Of a stretch of DNA of 64,000 nucleotides, positions 57,040-64,000 are shown piece by piece. Within the stretch, counting starts at the first letter, position 1. Each line of letters opens with the position of its first letter. Location: the NCBI GenBank assembly GCA_022747635.1, contig JAKTNV010000190.1, forward strand, positions 310,001 to 374,000, in the 5' to 3' direction. The position numbers and the translations under genes were made by a program. Under the pieces are notes generated by a model. It was not told where the DNA came from, searched no databases, and saw only the letters and a program-made list of their open reading frames with translations. The DNA comes from Hetaerina americana. Lineage: Eukaryota; Arthropoda; Insecta; Odonata; Calopterygidae.

Positions 57040-57560
57040 CATGCAGCACGTCTATTTGTCTATTTCACCCGAAAACACACTACACAGGGAACCAACATAA
57101 CAAACGTAGAATCGGTAAAATACTTGGGAGTAACGATAACTAAGGGTATATCCTTTAAAAAAACACATTGGCGAAATTTGTAGAATAGGAATTGAAAAAT
57201 TGGTATTAATAAAAAGAATACCTGGGAACTGTAATGAAAGGGTTAAGTAGCTTTGTTACTTCACTTTAGTCAGGCCCCGCTTTGAGTATGCTGCAAGTGT
57301 ATGGGATCCTCACGAGGGAGACGCAATTTTGGAACTAGAGATCGAGGAAAACGTAGAGAGCAGCTTTGTTTGTGGAAAGCTGTTATGAGGAAGTTAGAAG
57401 TGTCAAGGCACTATCGGAAGAATTAGGATGGGAGGCACCAGTTGACCTTAGGCTTCAATACAGGTTAAATTCAATGCGTGCATTTGAAGCAGGTCACTTA
57501 TCTGAGGATGCTGAAGACATATTTCTATTAGACTACTTGTCTTTCTTTAAAGAACACAAA
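57040..57560 (+). mobile_element. CR1-like LINE 3' part
   Basis: Plus-strand pieces: VESVKYLGVTITKGISFKK (about 57110-57165), a RIGIEKLVLIKRIPGNCNE-like block (57183-57238), RPRFEYAAS (about 57271-57297), then VKALSEELGWEAPVDLRLQ (57400-57456) and YRLNSMRAFEAGHLSEDAED (57457-57516). A single frame remains open over the last 85 codons. It is the same region as 29215-29945 but a distinct, better-preserved tail. Confidence 0.8.
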
Positions 57561-58272
57561 ACATCCACCTGTGCGCCGACGTGGCACTCGCCGGGAGAAC
57601 TGGCACCCAAGTTCGGTGTGAGGCTGTGTTTTTAAGGGATGCCCTCTCGCATGAATTGGTGCAAAGGAATGCATTGCACTATAACTAAATAATATCTTCC
57701 AGCTAACGGAAGGAATTCCACCTTTATGCACGCCCCCCCCCCCCAGCCCTCCATCAATCGGAGCACTCGCTGTCCCTCCTCCCCATGGTTTCACTCTCGA
57801 GGCAGGGGGGGGGGAAGCGTTCGACCTCCCCTACTCCAAGGGCCCCGTTGCCCAACGACTCCCCTAAACAGCATCCAACTCCTTAAAGGACAAGAGGAGC
57901 ATATGAAAATGAGAGAAGGTGGATTGATTCGCTGGCAACAGGTCTCCCCAGGGGAAATCAGGCAATAATGGGCCCTGAATTGAAAGCGCGCAATCAAGCA
58001 CTTGGGCGAAATGTTTATGAATTGTGACGATTCTCGGGATCCGCTGACCCTAGGGCAAGGAAAAGGACGCCGGGACCCTCCTCCCGAGCGGAGGAGGCAA
58101 CTCCTTCGCTCGTTTCTGGGAACGCTGAATCGATCAAAACGGTATCATCGACGGTCCAGAAGTGATTTCTCTCGTATCAAGTCGTTGGGGCGTTGCTCCA
58201 ATCAAGGGGGGGCGAGGGAGAGGGGAAGGGGTAGGGTAATAAGGATGCTGGGCCATCAAGGGAGGGGTGCAC
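57561..58272. other. GC-rich DNA with C and G tracts
   Basis: A C-run lies at about 57733-57746 and a G-run at about 57804-57813. GC-rich frames (80-116 codons) have no domain. Confidence 0.4.
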
Positions 58273-58274
58273 CA

Positions 58275-58710
58275 GTCTACATCGGCATCAATACCCTGCG
58301 AGCCTCCAAAAAGGTGTGTGGCAGGGGGTGCAGCATTAGGAGGAAAGGGTAAGGGATGAGGGGGTTAGGGTTTTTCAAAAGGAAGGGGAAAGGTGGGGGG
58401 AACCTGCAAAAAATATATATAAATATACTAGTGTAACCATGCGCAGTCGCTACATTGTAGGATAATACTTATTGTGTCGAGCTGACTCCTGGGGGATTTC
58501 GATTACAAGCATTCTGGTCTCTTATTGTTCTTGAAAAAAAATGACATTTTTAAACCTGTCAGTCTTGCAGTCTAACTCTCTAATGTTATATTCGTGATCT
58601 CTCCGCCCGTAATGCGTTGGGGTTCGTGTATGTTCTTTATGTCATCGGAAAAGGACCCATCTTTAAATGTTTTTAATAAGTTTAATCTGTATTGTAAACG
58701 CCCCTCCGAA
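58275..58710 (-). mobile_element. CR1-like LINE, 3' UTR copy
   Basis: It closely matches the 3' end of the LINE at 12430-12860 on the same strand: 'atcaataccctgcgagcctc', 'aaaaaggtgtgtggcagggg', 'gcgcagtcgctac', 'aagcattctggtctcttatt', 'cgtaatgcgttggggttcgt', 'atgtcatcggaaaaggaccc'. The 5' boundary near 58705 ('gtaaacgcccctccg') is a truncation in the last coding segment. This shows the family inserted as short 5'-truncated copies. Confidence 0.88.
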
Positions 58711-59997
58711 TATGTGACCGTTAGTCGCCTACAATCACGGCCACCATGAGTGAGTGAAAGCACTAGACTCACGCCAAGAATATTTTAATGCAATTTTAGA
58801 ATTTCTTAACGACTCCATTTAGATCAATAAGACATCTACAGAGGCGTACATCATCAGGTGGTGGCTTCGCTTCTGGACCCGCAATAAAAAGCAATCATAG
58901 CTTGGTGCGGACGAGCAGATCCAACGGAGGACAGGAAAGCAGATGCGATGTGCAATAGGATGACAGGCGGAGTTCTACGGGCGAGTCGGCCGATCCCATC
59001 GCCCGCTGCAATTCCTTAGCGGCGGTCTCTTCTACGAAAATGCCACGCTCGCACTGATAGGCAAATGTGGCTACAAACTTCGAGCGAATTTTTCTGTTGA
59101 TTTGACATCCGTCTGAGAGTCTCCGAAAGTAATTTTTTTGTCTGGAAAAATAGCATCAAACTCGTTTTATAATAAAGTCGGCATTTCAGACACCAAGTAT
59201 TGCCTGGGGTGTGGGGCAAAAAAATGAACTCAAAAATATATGTCTGACTTTTAATACTTGTTTAAAAGAGAGTTCTTACTTTTTTTTGAGAATGATGTTT
59301 GGTATCACTTGTGGTTGAAGGTGAATGCCACTATCCCATGAAATTTGAAACTGTAAAAATAACCAAGAACACGACGCAATAAGTTCGTTCCATTTTCCAA
59401 ATATTTATAAATAAAGGAGTTGGTATTTGAGACAAACTTTAACTAGATTATTTGTCAAGAGAATTTATTTTAATTTTCTCTTTCAATTTTTGGTTTAAAT
59501 ACGTAATCTATCTTAGGGAAACAACCGTCTGACTCACTCTTAGATTCCCCCTATGGTGATAACTACTTAGATAATAATAACTATTTAAAAGAGCCACATT
59601 CCAGGGCGTGAGACTGTCCAATCATTACCTCAGGAACTTTATCAAAATTTAAGGAGAGGCCCATGGTCTGAACCTTAGAAATTGATTTTTCAATGGAAAA
59701 ACAAGGAAAAGTAGGCATTTAAATGTCGCAACATTTTTCTACCACTTAAAATTAAAAAGTATTGTGTAATAAGTAGATTTAGAACTTGGATTTAAGTGTG
59801 GAAAACAGTTTTCAATGACCAATTACCTCTCCTTATCCGTTTCATACAGTTTTCCTCCAACTTTCGTGTTTCTCAAAAACCTTGCATACCCCCCGAACTA
59901 CGCTTTGCAATTTTTCGTTGCATTCTTTTCTCTAATTTTATTTCGCGAATATTTTTTCGAACCAACAACACGAAGCTTTCAATAATGGATTTCTCGT
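58711..59997. other. Unassigned AT-rich DNA
   Basis: No gene or repeat is recognised. Confidence 0.4.
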
Positions 59998-60578
59998 ATT
60001 CACAAGATGTGTCCAGAATGTTACTCACGTTTCGGCCTAGCGCGGCGGTGGGTAGGAATAGAGCCACCATCTTGGTGTCTAAACGTCCCTACACTCAGTA
60101 ATCCTGCTGTGGTAGTGTTCTACTATTTTGCTCAATGCGAACTGTTAAAATGTGAGCTGCAATAGAAAATCCCGCGAGTATTCAAGTGCGATCTGTGATT
60201 TGGTTTTCCCTGGCAAAAAACTAACACAAGTCGATTGAAATTCATAGGCAACTTTGTGTGAAGTGTGTACGAGGAGAGGGAATAATGAGTGAAGGCGGAG
60301 TGAGTAAGTGTTGTATTCAGTCCATAAATGACCACAGCACCAATGCTCACGACGAGGACCGCAGTGGTGAGCTTAGCTTTGCGACAGGCGGCAGTTGGCT
60401 TCAGAGACGGAATTGAAACGTTTGTGTATCGTTATGATAAATGCCTCGATTTGAATGGTGACTACGTAGAGAAATAGTTTAAGAATGTGCCTTTCCAATG
60501 TTTATAATTAAACTTTGTGCTGTCACTGGGTTTATATTTTATTTCAAAACGTAAGTTACTCCCTGGAAGGCCTCGTAC
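59998..60578 (+). mobile_element. Internally deleted mariner, family B, copy B3
   Basis: Left end tcacaagatgtgtccagaat; right end read on the minus strand tacgaggccttccagggagt. It shares 'acgtttcggcctagcg', 'agagccaccatcttggtgtc', 'cgagt...gtgcgatctgtgattt' and the deletion junction with B2. It then encodes FVYRYDKCLDLNGDYVEK plus stop (60419-60475). It lacks the catalytic core and is non-autonomous. Confidence 0.8.
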
Positions 60579-61404
60579 TTACACGCAAAATTATGGATTC
60601 ATGAACGACATTATACAGGTAGTATCCTATAAAATCCAATTTCGATGTTGGGTTGAGTTGTAAATCGAGTTCCTCGGAAGAAGAAATGCATCAATTACGA
60701 TCGCGCATTCATCGATCTCACTCGTGCATTCGAATGAGTGTACGAGTGTATTGACTATAGAGTTCGGAAAATTCAGTTAAATCATCATTCACGTTGGAAA
60801 CCATGTCGTCGTATACTAATTTTTCCACTGACAATGATTGGGTGGGGGCGGTATTCCGCTAACATGCTCGAACAATTCACCCAACCTTGGTTTCCGCAGG
60901 AGTTTCGAGAGCGATTTCTCAAAACTGCAAATGGGCTTACTATACAATGGGCCTAATATTCCTCTTAAGTTGTGCATACGGGGAATGCCGACGGTAATAT
61001 ATGGTGTAGCACTTTCCAATTACCTACATTACAATACGTATATTGCATTCAAATTTGAAACGTTTGCATCACTTTAAGGGTTTTCTTACAGAGCTTATTA
61101 CATTGGCCCCTGACCACACGAGAAAGACACCCCGCGCCAGCAGCCGGAAGAGGGAATGGGGGTGGGTGTTTGGAGGCAGACCACGAGCGCCCCACCGCCG
61201 TCGTGCGGAATCGATGTTATCGCGGTTGGCGGCGGCAGAACTCGGAATCAACGCCGCTCTCCACAGGAAATAGAAATCATTCCGATTGGGGAACGCCAGA
61301 ATCCCAGGGACCCTAGGAACTAACTTTCCCGCGACGCACGTACCCTTTGGCACTTGCGTAGCGAGAAAGGGAAAGGACGATGCGAGGCATACATACACGC
61401 CTGT
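60579..61404. other. Unassigned DNA
   Basis: Opposing frames (72-109 codons) have no domain. No repeat match to the rest of the window. Confidence 0.4.
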
Positions 61405-61922
61405 ACAAGGTTTGTAGGAAGACTATCGGTAACAATTTATTTCCTGACGTGTGCGTTGTGGTGAATTCAGACCGTCGGTTAAGTGTGCGAATAATCGCAT
61501 ATCATATTTTTGGGATTGATAAGATCTGCGCTTAACTCGTCCCGAAGGTCTTGAAGGGACGACCAAGAGCAGAGTCGAGGTTGTCTGGTTGCGAAGACCT
61601 TCTACAACGACATCGCGACGATTCCCCAACACTCTTACAGTCCCGAATTGGCACCGTCAGACTATTATTCTCATTCCCAAAGGTGAAATCCTCCCTGGCT
61701 CAAATTACACCACCATGGGACCCTAAGTGCAAAAAAGAAGCTTGCGGACCCTTAAGGACCTTTCGCCTACCAGGGAGCCATTGAGTCGTAGTAAAGCCGC
61801 TGGCAAAAATCTGTCGACGCTCAAGGGATGTACTTTGAAGAATTTTGAGAAGTATTGTAATAATATCTTAAATAAATCTATTGTTCAGAAACTATTTCCC
61901 ATAATTTTTACAAAAAGCATAT
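61405..61922 (+). mobile_element. Internally deleted mariner, family A, copy A6
   Basis: Left end acaaggtttgtaggaagact; right end read on the minus strand tgctttttgtaaaaattatg. KICAKLV-type relic (about 61523), EDLLQRHRDDSPTLLQSRIG (about 61590-61650, spanning the shared junction out of frame), FPKVK, and CTLKNFEKY-type end (61830-61860). The 77-codon frame at 61551-61784 is a by-product of the deletion. Confidence 0.8.
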
Positions 61923-61939
61923 ATATAGAAAAACTGCAC

Positions 61940-62520
61940 GGCAAATACATTATGCATGCCGCCAAGTTTGGCATAGAAAGGGAATATGGCGTAGATGAGG
62001 AAGCTCACAGAGTCTTGAAAGGGAATAGAAATTAAATAAGGCCATGGGGACAACATTCCAATAGAACCAATCACAGGTTAAGGAAACGTTGCTAGGAAGA
62101 TTTTTTTATGGACTGATTCGCAGTATCTATTAGGAAGGAATCTGGCCGGAAGACTGCGAGATCAGGGTTAGTTCCTATTCAAAAAAGGTAAGGCCTGCAA
62201 TGTGTGATGTCTTCAGAACAATATGTTTGATATCCCACGCAACCAAAGTGGTTCTCAGATCATCAACAAAAGGATGGAGAGTAGGGCAAATGATTGCTTA
62301 GGGGAAGATCAGTTTGGGTTTAGGAAGGCGTGATGCCATTACAGTAATGAGGTCACTAATCGACATGAATATAGAATACAATCAGGACTTGTGTGTGTAT
62401 TCTAGATATCGAGAAATGGTTTGGTGGATTGAGTTGGGTGGAGTCAATAAATATATCGTAGAAAATAGGAGTAGGTTGGAGGAAACCTAAGAGTGGAATA
62501 ATTTTGCCAATAATTACGCG
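61940..62520 (+). mobile_element. RTE-like LINE, RT N-terminal part
   Basis: Plus-strand pieces in changing frames: GIWPEDCEI (about 62136-62162), VFRTICLISHATKVVLR (about 62206-62260), GRRDAITVMRSLIDMNIEY (62325-62380) and a decayed 'DYEKAFD'-type block (about 62400-62430). It ends before the catalytic box. It complements 43733-44480, which begins after the box. Many stops are present. Confidence 0.8.
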
Positions 62521-63520
62521 TCATTTTGGTAGATTAGACCACTGGAATGATGATATAGGCTAAGAAAACACTAAATTAATAAATTCGATGGTGATTCCTG
62601 TAGGCGAGTGTAATCCACTCCCAGGGTGAGGGGCGGTTGCTTCTGCACTGCAAGGTCACGTCTCTCCCCCTCGTTGCGCGAATAAACCTCCGTATTCTCG
62701 GAGGCGTCACCTAACGACCCTCTTCCTGTGCGCCGCCTAAAGAAATTTGCTTTCACGAAGCAAACGCCTTCAAGCGAAAGAACAGAGCCAAACAGGATGC
62801 TGTGGAAAGAGGCGGATCGCGACTAGGGCTTGCGTGAGATGCTTCCTCTCTCATCATCGCTTGTCATCCACTCGCACCGTCAAATATTGTGATAACATTT
62901 AAAAAAATAATAAATTACGATGAGGAATTTCAGGTGTCTTACGTAAAGGCTGGAAAGGTGCGGAGAAAGGATCGATTTATCACAATTAATGGAAAAAGTC
63001 AGTGGACTTATCGCCATTGTTTTATAAAATTGAATCCGCCACGGTGCTCTCTGTTACTGATTACGAAAAGAAATAGAAGCGCAAAAGTGTCAATCTCACA
63101 TGTCGCCATTGACTTCGTCATTTGAAACCTCTTGCCTATTAAAAAAATATTGCCATGCAACTACTTGGAGGGCACTCTTCGAGGTCCATGGGTCGAGGAA
63201 TAGACTCGAACGCAAGAAGCCACGATAGATGGCAGGGAATGCGTAAACCATAGACGTTCAGATCGAGAAGGGAGCAGCTAGAAATACTGTGCCGCCGGAC
63301 AACACGACCTCTTCCTGAAGGTGGCAGCGAAGTCGATTACTTCGTATTTACGATAGTTAACGCATTCCCAGTAACAATATAATTTGGAAGGATCTACCCT
63401 ATGACCACCATTCTGTGGTCCAGCGTCTTGTCGGTAAAACGCTTCTGCAGGACCAAAGACGGAGGAAATGTTGAAAGATTAAGAGATGTTGTAAGCCATG
63501 GTACAAGACGATTACAATGT
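62521..63520. other. No recognised feature
   Basis: A 78-codon plus-strand frame (62889-63125) has no domain that I recognise. Confidence 0.4.
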
Positions 63521-63521
63521 A

Positions 63522-64000
63522 TGCAAGTTTCGTATAAAAAGTATCGGTAACAATTTTTCCAGACATGTGCGTGAAGTATTACATTCAGACCGTCGGATGA
63601 GTGCGCTCATGATTGTGGACTGCATATTGGAATTGATAGGATGACAGTGCACTCACCATTATCACTTAAGTCTTGGCGTTGCGAAAGATCTGTGCGTCTT
63701 TGGACGGATGATCGAGAGAGCAGAGTCGAGTGTGTCTGCTTACGAAGACCCTCTGAAACGGCATCGCGACGAGTCCCCAAACCCCTCACAGTCCAGACTC
63801 GGCACCAAATCACTATTTCCTCTTCCTTTAAACGTGAAATCCTCTCTCCCTCAAAGGACACCACAATAGTACCCTAAGTGCCGTCAAAGAACCTTGCACG
63901 CGTACCCTTGAGGACCTTCCGGAAACCGCCTACCAGGGAGCCTTCGAGTCGTGATAAAAAGCGTCGACCCACGAGGGAAGTAGCACTCTGAAGAATTTTG
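63522..64000 (+). mobile_element. Internally deleted mariner, family A, copy A7 (cut by window end)
   Basis: Left end tgcaagtttcgtataaaaag then tatcggtaacaatttttcc. It contains the transposase relic, the shared junction ('ctctgaaacggcatcgcgac' to 'cacagtccagactcggcacc'), 'aaaggacaccacaatagtac', 'aggaccttccggaaaccgcc' and the 'gaagaattttg' block. The right end lies beyond the window. Confidence 0.78.

Overview
This is repeat-dense eukaryotic DNA that reads as an intergenic or intronic stretch of an arthropod nuclear chromosome, probably an insect. I base that on abundant decayed mariner elements, CR1/jockey-like and RTE-like LINE remnants, tRNA-derived SINEs, long (TA)n microsatellites, no long ORFs, and short CpG-rich blocks set in AT-rich DNA. 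The species cannot be named from the sequence. I find no convincing host protein gene, no rRNA, no functional tRNA, no CRISPR array and nothing prokaryotic. The longest open frames (up to 198 codons) lie in GC-rich blocks with homopolymer tracts and look accidental.

Layout. From 0 to 12 kb there are two copies of an internally deleted mariner (383-941 and 6099-6668), RTE-like LINE 3' pieces on the minus strand, a SINE at 7773 and a CR1-like LINE tail at 9360. From 12 to 24 kb there is the best-preserved LINE (12400-13866, minus, reverse transcriptase with two in-frame stops), a 0.7 kb fold-back element built of TTTCTAA motifs (14461-15163), further mariners, and a mariner (16784-17818) whose left end holds a tRNA-like element that has folded into a perfect palindrome. 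From 23 to 41 kb there are TA microsatellites around a hairpin with a hammerhead-ribozyme-like core, a LINE split by a tRNA-like insertion with a 12-bp target duplication (29573-29773), three more hammerhead-like loci, a 43-nt perfect palindrome and a LINE endonuclease remnant. From 43 to 64 kb there is a chimera of two LINEs, two SINEs, three further types of mariner remnant, and three more copies of the deleted mariner family, the last cut by the window end.

How the parts relate. The mariners fall into at least five lineages. Two of them (A and B) have several copies with the same internal deletion, so they behaved as non-autonomous families moved by a transposase supplied elsewhere. The LINEs are dead copies of one CR1-like and probably two RTE-like lineages. 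The most unusual content is the set of small structured repeats: hammerhead-like cores, fold-back elements, and tRNA-like bodies without a poly(A) tail. All element names here rest on reading motifs by eye, with no database search.
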